Source of the DNA: Bacteroidota bacterium
GTDB lineage: Bacteria > Bacteroidota > Bacteroidia > Chitinophagales > Chitinophagaceae
Length of the DNA stretch: 64,000 nt
Reading direction: 5' to 3'
Assembly: GCA_016866355.1 (NCBI GenBank)
Contig: VGMN01000001.1
Location: 124,001-188,000, forward strand
A program made the translations under genes and the position numbers. Under the pieces are notes generated by a model. The model had not been told where the DNA came from. It saw nothing but the letters and a program-made list of their open reading frames with translations, and did not search any database. This document shows positions 35,965-45,073 of the stretch, one piece after another. How positions within the stretch are numbered: the stretch's first letter is position 1; each line of letters begins with the position of its first letter.

Positions 35965-37245
35965 ATGGAAGTAACAAAGGACATACGATTTGGTGAATTA
36001 AGAAACAGTTTTACCACTGACCGCTTATTACAAAAAACGAGGGGTGATAAAGTAATATGGGCCTTAGTAGTGGTATTGACATTAGTTTCTTTATTAGCTG
36101 TATACAGTGCAACAGGATCCTTAGCGTATAAGTTCTATAAAGGAAATACCGAAGTTTATCTTTTTAAGCAAGTAGCATTTATACTAGGCGGATTATTGGT
36201 TATTTATTTTGCGCATTTAGTCAATTACACATTTTACTCTAAAGCAGCCCGCATTGTATTTCTTCTTTCAATACCCTTATTGATTTACACCTTATTTTTT
36301 GGCGTCAAAATGAATGAGGGAAGTCGATGGATACGATTGCCATTGATCAATATGACTGTTCAAACATCTGATTTAGCAAAGTTGGCTCTTTTTATGTATT
36401 TAGCTCGTTTATTAAGTAAGCGGCAGGAACTGATTAAAGATTTTCGCCAAGGGTATCTTATGGTTATTTGGCCTGTAGCAGTCACTTGTTTATTAATAGC
36501 CCCTGCAAATCTATCTACAGCGCTGTTATTAGGTGCTAGTTGTTTATTGCTTTTATTTATTGGACGAGCTAATACAAAACATCTTTTATTAACCATTGGC
36601 CTGGCTATGATTCCAATCATGCTATTGATTGGTGCTGCTGTATATCAACATCAGCAGGATGAACCTGAGGATATCGTTACTCCGGTTAAAAAAGAAGATG
36701 GTGCATTGACCCGAAGAGTGGATACATGGATAAATCGGGTAGAGAGTTTTATTTACGGCAGTGACGATATTAATACAGATGCTTATCAAGTCAATCAAGC
36801 CAAAATTGCTGTTTCCAAGGGTGGATTATTAGGGGTTGGTCCTGGGAACAGTACCACTAGGGATTTTCTGCCTCAAGCATATAATGATTTCATCTATGCT
36901 ATCATTATTGAAGAATATGGTTTAGTGGGAGGAGCCTTTATGGTATTTATTTACCTGGTTTTTTTATATCGCTGTATTCGGATATTCAAGCGATGTCCCT
37001 TTGCATTTGGTGCTTTTCTGGCACTTGGATTAAGTTTTACGTTGGTGATACAGGCACTGGCTAATATGGCGGTTACCGTCAATTTATTTCCTGTAACAGG
37101 TGTGACACTTCCCCTTGTCAGTATGGGAGGAAGTAGTTTCATTTTTACTTGTTTAGCCATTGGAATCATATTAAGTGTGGCACGAAATGTTGAGCAATTA
37201 GAAGGAAAAAATAAAGAAGAACAAGCCAATACAGCTGTTGCATGA
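35965..37245 (+). CDS. ftsW: Septal SEDS glycosyltransferase FtsW
   Basis: FtsW polymerises lipid II into glycan strands at the septum together with the division transpeptidase. It has 426 residues and about ten TM helices. Motifs: YSATGSLAYKF, GSRWIRLPLINMTVQTSDLAKLALFMYLARLL (the conserved region containing the catalytic Asp of SEDS enzymes), GLLGVGPGNSTTRDFLPQAYNDFIYAIIIEEYGLVG and FPVTGVTLPLVSMGGSSFIF. The gene begins 2 nt after murD and overlaps murG by 4 nt. Confidence 0.95.
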   Translation: MEVTKDIRFGELRNSFTTDRLLQKTRGDKVIWALVVVLTLVSLLAVYSATGSLAYKFYKGNTEVYLFKQVAFILGGLLVIYFAHLVNYTFYSKAARIVFLLSIPLLIYTLFFGVKMNEGSRWIRLPLINMTVQTSDLAKLALFMYLARLLSKRQELIKDFRQGYLMVIWPVAVTCLLIAPANLSTALLLGASCLLLLFIGRANTKHLLLTIGLAMIPIMLLIGAAVYQHQQDEPEDIVTPVKKEDGALTRRVDTWINRVESFIYGSDDINTDAYQVNQAKIAVSKGGLLGVGPGNSTTRDFLPQAYNDFIYAIIIEEYGLVGGAFMVFIYLVFLYRCIRIFKRCPFAFGAFLALGLSFTLVIQALANMAVTVNLFPVTGVTLPLVSMGGSSFIFTCLAIGIILSVARNVEQLEGKNKEEQANTAVA

Positions 37246-38330
37246 GTAGACGTATGATTATAGCAGGAGGAGGAACCGGAGGACATATTTTCCCGGCATT
37301 AGCTGTGGCTGCTGCTTTGCAAAAAATGGACACTACGTTGGAGTTACTTTTTGTTGGAGCTAAAGGAAGAATGGAGATGGAAAAAATACCACAAGCTGGA
37401 TATACTATAGTGGGATTAGATATCGCTGGGTTTAACAGAAGTTCTTTGATTAAAAATATGGGATTGCCATGGAAGCTGTTGAAGAGTTTTTGGCAGGTTC
37501 GACAGGTGTTTAAGCAATTTCGTCCGCATGCTGTATTGGGCGTAGGTGGGTATGCTAGTTTTCCTGTTTTACGTTATGCACAAGTAATAGGCGTTCCAAC
37601 TTTTTTGCATGAGGCTAATTCTTTTGCCGGACGATCTAATCAACTCTTGGCAAAAAAAGCTACACAGGTTTTTGCAGGAGTAAAAGGATTAGAAAAGTTC
37701 TTTCCCTCTGCTAAAGTTTGTTACACCGGAAATCCAGTTCGTACTTCTATTGTACAATCTACGGTTACTACGGAAATGGGTCGTTTGCATTTTGGCTTAG
37801 ACCCTGCTACTAAAACTTTATTAGTGGTGGGTGGGAGTTTAGGTGCCCATTCAATCAACCATGCAATTGAGGCAGGAATGAATCAATTGGTTGAAGCAGG
37901 AATTCAAGTGATATGGCAAACCGGAAAAAATGAAGCGCTACGTTTGACGCAATTGACGCAACGTCATAAAGGTGTTTGGGTTGGCGCTTTTATAAAAGAA
38001 ATGGAATATGCGTATGCTGCTGCGGATTTGGTTGTTGCACGGGCAGGAGCTTTAACCGTAGCTGAATTAGCTGTAGCAGCAAAGCCTGCAGTATTTGTGC
38101 CCTATCCCTTAGCAGCGGAGGATCACCAGACTGCAAACGCTAAACAGTTGGTGGAGCAACAGGCTGCTTTGTTAGTTGCAGACAATGATGCGCAGGAAAA
38201 GCTAGTAGCGGTAGTACTTGATTTAATTATGAACAAAACCAAATTACTACAGCTACAGGCGCAAATAAAATTAACGGGAATAAAGGATGCGGATCAACGT
38301 GTTGCCGCTGAAATTATGAAATGGATATGA
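37242..38330 (+). CDS. murG: Lipid II synthase MurG (GlcNAc transferase)
   Basis: MurG adds GlcNAc to lipid I on the cytoplasmic face and makes lipid II. The 362 residues have a GT-B fold: IIAGGGTGGHIFPALAVAAAL (acceptor-binding glycine loop), VLGVGGYASFPVLRYA, FLHEANSFAGRSNQLLAK, VVGGSLGAHSINHAI, AADLVVARAGALTVAELAVAAKPAVFVPYPLAAEDHQTANA. All expected motifs are intact. The ATG overlaps the ftsW stop. Confidence 0.97.
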   Translation: MSRRMIIAGGGTGGHIFPALAVAAALQKMDTTLELLFVGAKGRMEMEKIPQAGYTIVGLDIAGFNRSSLIKNMGLPWKLLKSFWQVRQVFKQFRPHAVLGVGGYASFPVLRYAQVIGVPTFLHEANSFAGRSNQLLAKKATQVFAGVKGLEKFFPSAKVCYTGNPVRTSIVQSTVTTEMGRLHFGLDPATKTLLVVGGSLGAHSINHAIEAGMNQLVEAGIQVIWQTGKNEALRLTQLTQRHKGVWVGAFIKEMEYAYAAADLVVARAGALTVAELAVAAKPAVFVPYPLAAEDHQTANAKQLVEQQAALLVADNDAQEKLVAVVLDLIMNKTKLLQLQAQIKLTGIKDADQRVAAEIMKWI

Positions 38331-39754
38331 GTAAATTATTACTTGATACTAGTTTGTTGACTGTTCCTTTTGCGGGTGCAGCCGGTATCAAGGAGGTGTG
38401 CTTTATTGGTATTGGTGGAATAGGGATGAGTGCCTTAGCTCGTTTCTTCTTGGAACAGGGAGTGACAGTGACCGGGTATGATAAAACACGCACAGCACTC
38501 ACCATACAGTTAGAAGACGCGGGAATACAAATACACTATGAAGACGGTTTGGATCAGGTTTCGCGCAGTGCAGCTATAGTAGTGTATACGCCTGCTATAC
38601 CAGCTGATCACAAAGAATTGAATTGGTATCGAGAAAATGGCTACACCCTTTACAAGCGTAGTGATCTGTTACAGCGAATTACCGCTAGTTCTTTGAATAT
38701 CTGTATTGCTGGAACACATGGTAAAACTACCACCAGCACATTGGTAGCACATATTCTCAGACATAGTAAAATGGGGTGTAATGCGTTTTTGGGTGGTATT
38801 GCTAGTAATTATGAAACAAACTACTGGAGTAGTACTACTAACTGTTGTGTAGTGGAGGCGGATGAATATGATAGGAGTTTTTTAAAGTTGCAACCACACA
38901 TCGCGTTGATTACATCCATGGATCCTGACCATCTTGATATTTATGGAACACCCGAAGCCATGGAGGAGGCCTTTATCGCTTTTAGTAAATTAATATCACC
39001 AGCGGGAGTATTATTATACAAAAAAGGACTGCATCGAGCAACTTCTTTAGAAGCCACGCATAAATTAAGCTATCACTTGCAAGATATTACGGCAGATTGT
39101 AGATCAGTTGAATTGCACGTAGAAGATGGAACGTATCGGTTTGATGTGGTTGTAGCGGGAGACTTATTGAAGGGCTTTCAATTACACATGGGAGGGCTGC
39201 ATAATGTTGAAAATGCGGTAGCAGCCATTTCAATTGCCTGGTTAATGGGAATAGAAGAAGAAAAAATCAAGGAGGCTATTGCCAATTTTAAAGGTGTACA
39301 AAGACGTTTTGAGTTGATCTGGCAAAGTAAACAAGTGGTGCTGATCGATGATTATGCACATCATCCTGCGGAGTTAACAGCGTTAGTAGCGGGTGTTCGT
39401 TCGTTACATGGAGATACGTCTTGTACGATAATTTTTCAGCCTCACCTGTATTCTCGCACTCGGGATTTAGCTGCAGCATTTGGTGCTGCATTGGATGCGG
39501 CTGATCAAGTTATTTTATTACCTATCTATCCAGCAAGGGAAATGCCACTAGAAGGTGTTAGTAGTGAGTTGATAGCTTCTCACATTAAAAACGCAAGAGT
39601 ATCAATGCTGCCTAAAGAACAGGTTACAACTTGGGTGGCAAATGATTTGAAAAGAAATGAAAATCAAAAAAGAATTTATTTAACGGCCGGTGCGGGGGAT
39701 ATTGATCAATTGTTGCCCTCGCTTCGTCAACTATTAAGTATATCGTGCAACTAA
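38327..39754 (+). CDS. murC: UDP-MurNAc:L-alanine ligase MurC
   Basis: MurC adds the first amino acid, L-alanine, to UDP-MurNAc. I start at ATG 38327 (475 residues), which makes the common ATGA overlap with murG; ATG 38321 is two codons longer. Motifs: VCFIGIGGIGMSALARFFLEQG, VVYTPAIPADHKE, CIAGTHGKTTTSTLVAHIL (P-loop), VVEADEYDRSFL, SMDPDHLDIYG, GVQRRFELIW, LIDDYAHHPAELTALVAG and IFQPHLYSRTRDL. It is directly followed by ftsQ, with a 10-nt overlap. Confidence 0.97.
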   Translation: MSKLLLDTSLLTVPFAGAAGIKEVCFIGIGGIGMSALARFFLEQGVTVTGYDKTRTALTIQLEDAGIQIHYEDGLDQVSRSAAIVVYTPAIPADHKELNWYRENGYTLYKRSDLLQRITASSLNICIAGTHGKTTTSTLVAHILRHSKMGCNAFLGGIASNYETNYWSSTTNCCVVEADEYDRSFLKLQPHIALITSMDPDHLDIYGTPEAMEEAFIAFSKLISPAGVLLYKKGLHRATSLEATHKLSYHLQDITADCRSVELHVEDGTYRFDVVVAGDLLKGFQLHMGGLHNVENAVAAISIAWLMGIEEEKIKEAIANFKGVQRRFELIWQSKQVVLIDDYAHHPAELTALVAGVRSLHGDTSCTIIFQPHLYSRTRDLAAAFGAALDAADQVILLPIYPAREMPLEGVSSELIASHIKNARVSMLPKEQVTTWVANDLKRNENQKRIYLTAGAGDIDQLLPSLRQLLSISCN

Positions 39755-40725
39755 AGAAAACCATACAACGTATTTTATTTATTCTGTTTTGGACAGGAAT
39801 CGGAACTGGCATGATTTTACTGTTAGGTGCTGCAATAGGGAGAAGAAATCAAGAACGATTCCGAGATTACACCATTGAAATAAAAGGTCAGTATGGCGGT
39901 AGCTTCCTGAATGAAGATTCTATTGAACGATTATTGAGACAACACACTGCAGGCGTTAAGGGTGAGTTATTATCAGTACTGCAATTAAGAAAAGTAGAGC
40001 AAGGATTGAAGCAACATCCATGGATTAGAGGGGCTCAGCTTTATTTTGATAACAAGGATATTCTGCATGTAGGTATTACAGAAAAGACACCCGTTGCCAG
40101 ATTGTTTATGTTGGATGGCCAATCGATGTACTTAGATGAAATAGGGCAGCTTATGCCATTAGCCCAGCATCGTGCAGTGAAAGTACCCGTATTTACGGGG
40201 ATTTCCGGTGGTACAGGTAAAGGCAGTAAGGATAGTTTATTCTATCTGCGGATCGGCGAGATGGCAAAGAAAATTGTTGCAGATAGTTTCTGGTCAGCAC
40301 AAGCAGCACAATTTGATTATTTGCCGGACAGTAGTTGGGAAATGATTCCTGTAATTGGTAATCATATTATTCGCTTGAAGGATGGCAGAGACTTTCAGGT
40401 GCAATTAAATAAGCTAATGCTTTTTTATAAACAGGTATTGGTCAAAACGGGATTTGATCGGTATCGCGTAATCGATTTACGTTTTAATAATCAAATTGTA
40501 GCTTCTTATACCGCTTCAACCCGTATCGATTCTATTCGATTACGCCGCAGTGTAGAGCAATTGTTAGCACAATCACGTGCAGCGGAATTGGATACTGCTA
40601 TTCGATATTTACCTAAACCATTACAACCCTTATTGACGGATGATACAATAGCGGTGACTGCTGAAATGAAAAATAGTTTACCAATCGATTCTATAGTAAC
40701 TCCACAAAAATCTATTAAAAAATAA
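39745..40725 (+). CDS. ftsQ: Cell division protein FtsQ/DivIB
   Basis: This 326-residue bitopic membrane protein starts at GTG 39745, overlapping murC. It has a short basic cytoplasmic part, a TM helix (ILFILFWTGIGTGMILLLGAA, about 9-29), a POTRA-like domain (about 45-115, with VEQGLKQHPWIRGAQLYFDNKDILHVGITEKTPVARL) and the FtsQ beta domain. The remainder to about 245 carries VIDLRFNNQIVAS. The last 70 residues are a variable tail. FtsQ links the FtsL/DivIC pair to the divisome. Position before ftsA is canonical. Confidence 0.9.
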   Translation: MQLKKTIQRILFILFWTGIGTGMILLLGAAIGRRNQERFRDYTIEIKGQYGGSFLNEDSIERLLRQHTAGVKGELLSVLQLRKVEQGLKQHPWIRGAQLYFDNKDILHVGITEKTPVARLFMLDGQSMYLDEIGQLMPLAQHRAVKVPVFTGISGGTGKGSKDSLFYLRIGEMAKKIVADSFWSAQAAQFDYLPDSSWEMIPVIGNHIIRLKDGRDFQVQLNKLMLFYKQVLVKTGFDRYRVIDLRFNNQIVASYTASTRIDSIRLRRSVEQLLAQSRAAELDTAIRYLPKPLQPLLTDDTIAVTAEMKNSLPIDSIVTPQKSIKK

Positions 40726-40746
40726 ACAACTAAAAACAACATCCCT

Positions 40747-42123
40747 ATGAACAACGAAAACCCTATCATTGTCGGTCTGGACATCGGTACCACCAAGATC
40801 GCTGTGATTGCCGGTCGTAAAAACGAGTATGGCAAACTCGAAATTTTAGGATTTGGTAAGTCAAATTCCAATGGTGTGAAACATGGACAGGTACTCAACA
40901 TTGATGAGACTATCAAAGCCATTCGTACTGCCTTGGACAACTGTTTTGCCTCTAATCCAAATCTTGAAATTGGTGAAGTGTATGTTGGTATTGCCGGTCA
41001 CCACATTAAAAGTCTACAAACGCGTGGTGATATGGTTCGCCATCGTACTGATGAGGAAGTCAGCCAGCATGAAATTGATAAATTGATTGATGACCAGTAT
41101 AAAACATATATTCCGGCTGGCGATCAGATCATCGATGTCATTCCGCAGGAATTCACCGTGGATAATATTCCAAACATCGCCAACCCCATTGGATATGGCG
41201 GTGTCAAAATTGGAGCTAATTTCCATATCATCACCGGCGATAAAAATGCCATTAGGAATATAAACAGAAGTGTTGAAAAAGCTGGATTGCACACTAAAGA
41301 TTTAGTATTACAGCCTTTGGCATCTTCTGCCGCAGTAATGGCGCAGGAAGATTTAGAGGCGGGAGTGGCAATCGTGGATATCGGAGGTGGTACTACCGAT
41401 TTAGCTGTATTTAATGAAGGAATTTTAAAACACACGGCCGTTATTCCTTTTGCGGGAGAGAATATCACCAATGATATCAAATCTGGATTAGGCGTATTAC
41501 GCACGCAGGCTGAACAAATGAAGGTACAGTTTGGTTCTGCCTTAGCCAATGAAGCAAAGTCTAATGCTTATATCACTATTCCTGGATTGAGAGGTATGCC
41601 TGCCAAAGAAATCAGTGTAAAAAATCTGGCCAATATTATCCAGGCAAGAATGAGTGAGATCATGGATTTTGTCACGTACCATTTAAAGCAGGTAGGATTA
41701 GATAATAAAGCATTGAATGGTGGAATTGTTTTAACAGGTGGAGGATCGCAGCTCAAGCACTTGATACAATTGACAGAGTATGTTACTGGACTTAATGCGC
41801 GTATTGGTTTCCCTAATGAACATCTAGCCGCTGGTCATATTGAAGAGCTGTCTAAGCCAACCTATTCAACTTGTATTGGTTTGATCTTGAAAGGGTATGA
41901 CGATTTTGAACATAACCGTAAAGAGTTTGATAAGGGATATCGTAAAGTAGATGTTCCCACTACGCTACGCAAAACAGCTGCGGGTGAAGTAGTAGAGGCT
42001 ACGGAGCCTACTACTGTGAGTGAAGAGCAAATGCGGAAACGTAGAAACTTGACTGGATTTTGGAGCAAGTTTAAAGATCGGATCATTGACCTCTTTAAGG
42101 AGGAAGAAGATCGTCATCTCTAA
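40747..42123 (+). CDS. ftsA: Cell division protein FtsA
   Basis: FtsA is the actin-like membrane anchor of the Z ring. The protein has 458 residues. Motifs: PIIVGLDIGTTKIAVIAG (phosphate 1), the 1C domain region VYVGIAGHHIKSLQTRG, VAIVDIGGGTTDLAVFNEG (phosphate 2) and GGIVLTGGGSQLKHL (adenosine loop). The end, FWSKFKDRIIDLFKEEEDR, is the amphipathic membrane-targeting helix, separated from the core by a 40-residue linker. The gene is 21 nt after ftsQ. Confidence 0.96.
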   Translation: MNNENPIIVGLDIGTTKIAVIAGRKNEYGKLEILGFGKSNSNGVKHGQVLNIDETIKAIRTALDNCFASNPNLEIGEVYVGIAGHHIKSLQTRGDMVRHRTDEEVSQHEIDKLIDDQYKTYIPAGDQIIDVIPQEFTVDNIPNIANPIGYGGVKIGANFHIITGDKNAIRNINRSVEKAGLHTKDLVLQPLASSAAVMAQEDLEAGVAIVDIGGGTTDLAVFNEGILKHTAVIPFAGENITNDIKSGLGVLRTQAEQMKVQFGSALANEAKSNAYITIPGLRGMPAKEISVKNLANIIQARMSEIMDFVTYHLKQVGLDNKALNGGIVLTGGGSQLKHLIQLTEYVTGLNARIGFPNEHLAAGHIEELSKPTYSTCIGLILKGYDDFEHNRKEFDKGYRKVDVPTTLRKTAAGEVVEATEPTTVSEEQMRKRRNLTGFWSKFKDRIIDLFKEEEDRHL

Positions 42124-42170
42124 ATGTATGAACTTAACTAACCCATTAATAATTCGAAAAATAACTTCCA

Positions 42171-44018
42171 ATGATTCAATTTGATCTTCCTACTGACAAG
42201 TCGTCTATTATCAAAGTGATTGGAGTAGGCGGTGGTGGAAGCAACGCCGTCAACTACATGTTTAATCAACACATCGAGGGTGTCAATTTTGTGATTTGTA
42301 ATACAGATGCACAAGCCTTGGCTATTAGTGGCGTACCTAACCGTATTCAGTTGGGCCCGCTATTGACACAGGGACTTGGTGCGGGTGCTAATCCTGAAAT
42401 TGGTAGACAAGCCACAGAGGAATCACTTGAAGAGGTGAGACGTATCCTTGAAGTGAATACTAAAATGGTATTTGTTACTGCAGGTATGGGTGGTGGAACG
42501 GGTACTGGTGGGGCGCCTATCATTGCAAAAATTTGTAAAGAGATGGGTATTCTCACTGTAGGGATTGTTACCACACCTTTTGCTTATGAGGGTAAGAAAC
42601 GTTTGCAACAGGCCGAGGAAGGAATTCGACAATTACGTTCTCAGGTTGATACGTTACTGATCATCAGTAATGATAAGCTGAGACATCAGTTTGGAAATCT
42701 TAAAATGCGAGAGGCATTTGAGAAAGCTGATAATGTATTAGCAACGGCTGCTCGTTGTATTACAGATGTTATCAATAGCACAGGTCAAATCAATGTTGAC
42801 TTTGCTGATGTTTGTACTGTCATGCGTAATGGAGGAAGAGCTATCCTTGGTCATGCACTAGTAGCCGGACAAAACCGTGCTCAACTTGCCTTAGAGGAAG
42901 CCTTAAGTTCTCCTTTATTAAGTGATAATAATATTTTAGGAGCCAAATGGATTTTGATTAATATCAATTCTTCCCGAGGAGAACATGAATACACGATGGA
43001 CGAGGTTGAAATTATTCAACAATTATTATTGACCAGAGCAGGGGAGAATACCGATGTTATTTTAGGAATGGGCTATGATGATAATCTTGGTGATAAGTTA
43101 GCCATAACCTTGATTGCAACTGGATTTGAACATAAGGATTTAGTTACGCCTTCTTCACCCATACGGGCAAAAGTTCAGGAGGAAGAAAAAATTGTAATGG
43201 TATTGGGACAACCTGAAGTAGCGCAAGCACCTGTTTCACCAGTAGCCCCAACTGAGTTGCCTACGGAGACACCCGTAGCCCCTGCTCCAACTGTTGCCTC
43301 TGTTGAGCCAATTGCAGTTGTCGAAGAAACATTGGTATCTGCCCTCACTCCTACATTAATAGAAGAGGAGGTTGTAAAGCCAGTAGTGGAAACGGAGGCA
43401 AGTTTTTTGGCTGCAGCAGTGATAATGCCTGAGCCTGCTACAGTTACTCCTGTTATCTCAGGAGGGTATTTGGCCAGACCTGTAAATATTTATGCATCAA
43501 CACCAACCCAAGATCAAGCAACTGCAATTAATGAAGTAACTACACCCCTTTCAGTTGCACAACCAGTGCAAATACAATTTGTAGAAGAGGAAGTTGCACC
43601 AGTTAGTCAACCCATCGCTGTTGCTCCTCCTGTTGAGGAAGTTGCAGAGATGTTAGAAATGAAACTGGTAGAAAAAGAAGAAGACGCTGCACCTGCAACG
43701 CCCCTATTGTTTGAGCTGCACCGTACCACACCATCACCTACCATTGAGCCTGCGGAAGAGGACGAAACAATTGCTCAACAACGTCGTGCTGCGGAGCGAT
43801 TACAAAAGTTGCGTAACCTGTCATTTAATGTCAATGCAGCTGATCCAAATAATGAGTTTGAAACAATTCCAGCCTATATTCGTCAGAATATGGAAATGTA
43901 CAACTCCAAAACTCAAATAGAGAACTTTTACAGTAACTATGAGGTAAAGGAGAATCCTTCTAAGCAAGGACCCATCAGTACGTTGAATAGTTTTTTGAAT
44001 GGTAAGAAACCTGATTAA
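42171..44018 (+). CDS. ftsZ: Cell division protein FtsZ with long C-terminal tail
   Basis: FtsZ is the tubulin-like GTPase that forms the division ring. Residues 1-320 hold the GTPase core: IKVIGVGGGGSNAVNYM, the tubulin signature GMGGGTGTGGAP, LLIISNDKLRHQ, and the T7 loop INVDFADV. Total length is 615 residues against about 380-400 in E. coli. The extra part is a disordered linker of about 230 residues rich in P, V, E, A and T. A conserved short motif TIPAYIRQNMEMY (about 566-578) resembles the C-terminal FtsA-binding peptide, and the protein ends ISTLNSFLNGKKPD. Two hairpins follow the gene. Confidence 0.97.
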   Translation: MIQFDLPTDKSSIIKVIGVGGGGSNAVNYMFNQHIEGVNFVICNTDAQALAISGVPNRIQLGPLLTQGLGAGANPEIGRQATEESLEEVRRILEVNTKMVFVTAGMGGGTGTGGAPIIAKICKEMGILTVGIVTTPFAYEGKKRLQQAEEGIRQLRSQVDTLLIISNDKLRHQFGNLKMREAFEKADNVLATAARCITDVINSTGQINVDFADVCTVMRNGGRAILGHALVAGQNRAQLALEEALSSPLLSDNNILGAKWILININSSRGEHEYTMDEVEIIQQLLLTRAGENTDVILGMGYDDNLGDKLAITLIATGFEHKDLVTPSSPIRAKVQEEEKIVMVLGQPEVAQAPVSPVAPTELPTETPVAPAPTVASVEPIAVVEETLVSALTPTLIEEEVVKPVVETEASFLAAAVIMPEPATVTPVISGGYLARPVNIYASTPTQDQATAINEVTTPLSVAQPVQIQFVEEEVAPVSQPIAVAPPVEEVAEMLEMKLVEKEEDAAPATPLLFELHRTTPSPTIEPAEEDETIAQQRRAAERLQKLRNLSFNVNAADPNNEFETIPAYIRQNMEMYNSKTQIENFYSNYEVKENPSKQGPISTLNSFLNGKKPD

Positions 44019-44024
44019 AGAGGC

Positions 44025-44050
44025 TCACTTCAACTAAGCTATTGAAGTGA
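44025..44050 (+). terminator. First hairpin after ftsZ
   Basis: TCACTTCAA-ctaagcta-TTGAAGTGA is a perfect 9-bp stem with an 8-nt loop, starting 6 nt after the ftsZ stop. It has no T-run. It may stabilise the transcript end or assist the second hairpin. Confidence 0.5.
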
Positions 44051-44076
44051 CATAAGTTGGTCTGTTTTTAGTTGTT

Positions 44077-44105
44077 CCTCCCGGTTTTATCCGGGAGGTT
44101 TTTTT
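44077..44105 (+). terminator. Rho-independent terminator of the dcw cluster
   Basis: CCTCCCGG-ttttat-CCGGGAGG is a perfect 8-bp GC-rich stem followed by seven T. It closes the run of division and cell-wall genes that began at mraZ. Confidence 0.9.
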
Positions 44106-44126
44106 ATAAAGGATCATTTACGATTG

Positions 44127-44134
44127 TAACTTTG
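44127..44134 (+). promoter_or_regulatory. Promoter -7 element of the epimerase gene
   Basis: TAACTTTG matches TAnnTTTG exactly and ends 9 nt before the ATG at 44144. Transcription would begin within a few bases of the start codon. Confidence 0.5.
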
Positions 44135-44143
44135 CGTATTACT

Positions 44144-45073
44144 ATGGAAAGGGTTCTAATTGCAGGGGGAACAGGATTAGTGGGTAAGGCGTTAACCAGC
44201 TATTTATTGGAGCGCGGATATCATGTGATTATATTAACTAGAAATATATTTACCGCGCAGTCTTCTTTCCCTCCACATTCCCAGTTAACCTACTCTCTTT
44301 GGAATCCTACAACATCTTTTATCGATCCTGCAATTTTAAAAATATCGGATCATATAATTAATCTGGCTGGCGCAGGAGTGGCCGATAAGCGTTGGAGTAG
44401 TAGGCGAAAAAAAGAAATTTTCGATAGTCGGGTAATTGCAGGTGCTTGTATTGTTAGGGCACTTGAAGAACATCCGCATCATGTTAAAACAGTAGTAAAT
44501 GCCTCTGCTATTGGTTGGTATGGTCCGGATACAGCCACAGTAACTGATGGATTTTCAGAAGAGGCGCCTTCCAATGCTGATTTCTTAGGTGCTACCTGCA
44601 AAGAGTGGGAGCGCAGTGCAGCTGCAATTGATAAATTAGGTATACGAGTTGTAACGCTTCGTATTGGTATTGTTTTAACACCTGCAGGGGGAGCTTTATT
44701 AGAATTCATTAAACCATTGCGTTGGGGTATTGCTACTATGCTGGGAAATGGGAAACAAATAATCAGTTGGATCCATATTCATGATCTGGTTTCACTTTTT
44801 GAATACGCAATTATAAAAAATGATTTACAAGGAGTTTATAATGCAGTGGCACCAAAACCAGTGACCAATCAGGAATTAGTTCAGACGTTAGCAGTCAGTA
44901 AAAAATCTTTTTTTATTTCTATTCCTATTCCAGCTTTTCTATTAAAGCTTATTATGGGTGAGATGAGTATCGAAGTATTAAAAAGTACAACCGTCAGCTC
45001 AAAAAAAATTATGAACGCTGGCTTTCAATTTCGCTTCCCCACTATACAGCTTGCTTTGCGTTCCTTTTTTTAA
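44144..45073 (+). CDS. TIGR01777-type NAD-dependent epimerase (SDR39U1-like)
   Basis: The protein has 309 residues from ATG 44144; the longer open frame runs through the terminator and promoter. It is an extended short-chain dehydrogenase: MERVLIAGGTGLVGKALTSYLLERG (Rossmann glycines), DHIINLAGAGVADKRWSSRRKKEIFDSRV (the NLAG motif typical of the TIGR01777 family), VNASAIGWYG (active-site Tyr region YG-x-D) and WIHIHDLVSLFEYAI. Substrate is unknown; relatives include YfcH and human SDR39U1. The C-terminal DUF1731-like part (GEMSIEVLKSTTVSSKKIMNAGFQF) is present. Confidence 0.88.
   Translation: MERVLIAGGTGLVGKALTSYLLERGYHVIILTRNIFTAQSSFPPHSQLTYSLWNPTTSFIDPAILKISDHIINLAGAGVADKRWSSRRKKEIFDSRVIAGACIVRALEEHPHHVKTVVNASAIGWYGPDTATVTDGFSEEAPSNADFLGATCKEWERSAAAIDKLGIRVVTLRIGIVLTPAGGALLEFIKPLRWGIATMLGNGKQIISWIHIHDLVSLFEYAIIKNDLQGVYNAVAPKPVTNQELVQTLAVSKKSFFISIPIPAFLLKLIMGEMSIEVLKSTTVSSKKIMNAGFQFRFPTIQLALRSFF

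Noticed and set aside
43140-44018. FtsZ tail as a frameshift fusion with another gene
   Set aside because: The frame is continuous, composition changes gradually into a typical disordered linker, and an FtsZ-like terminal motif is found near the end.
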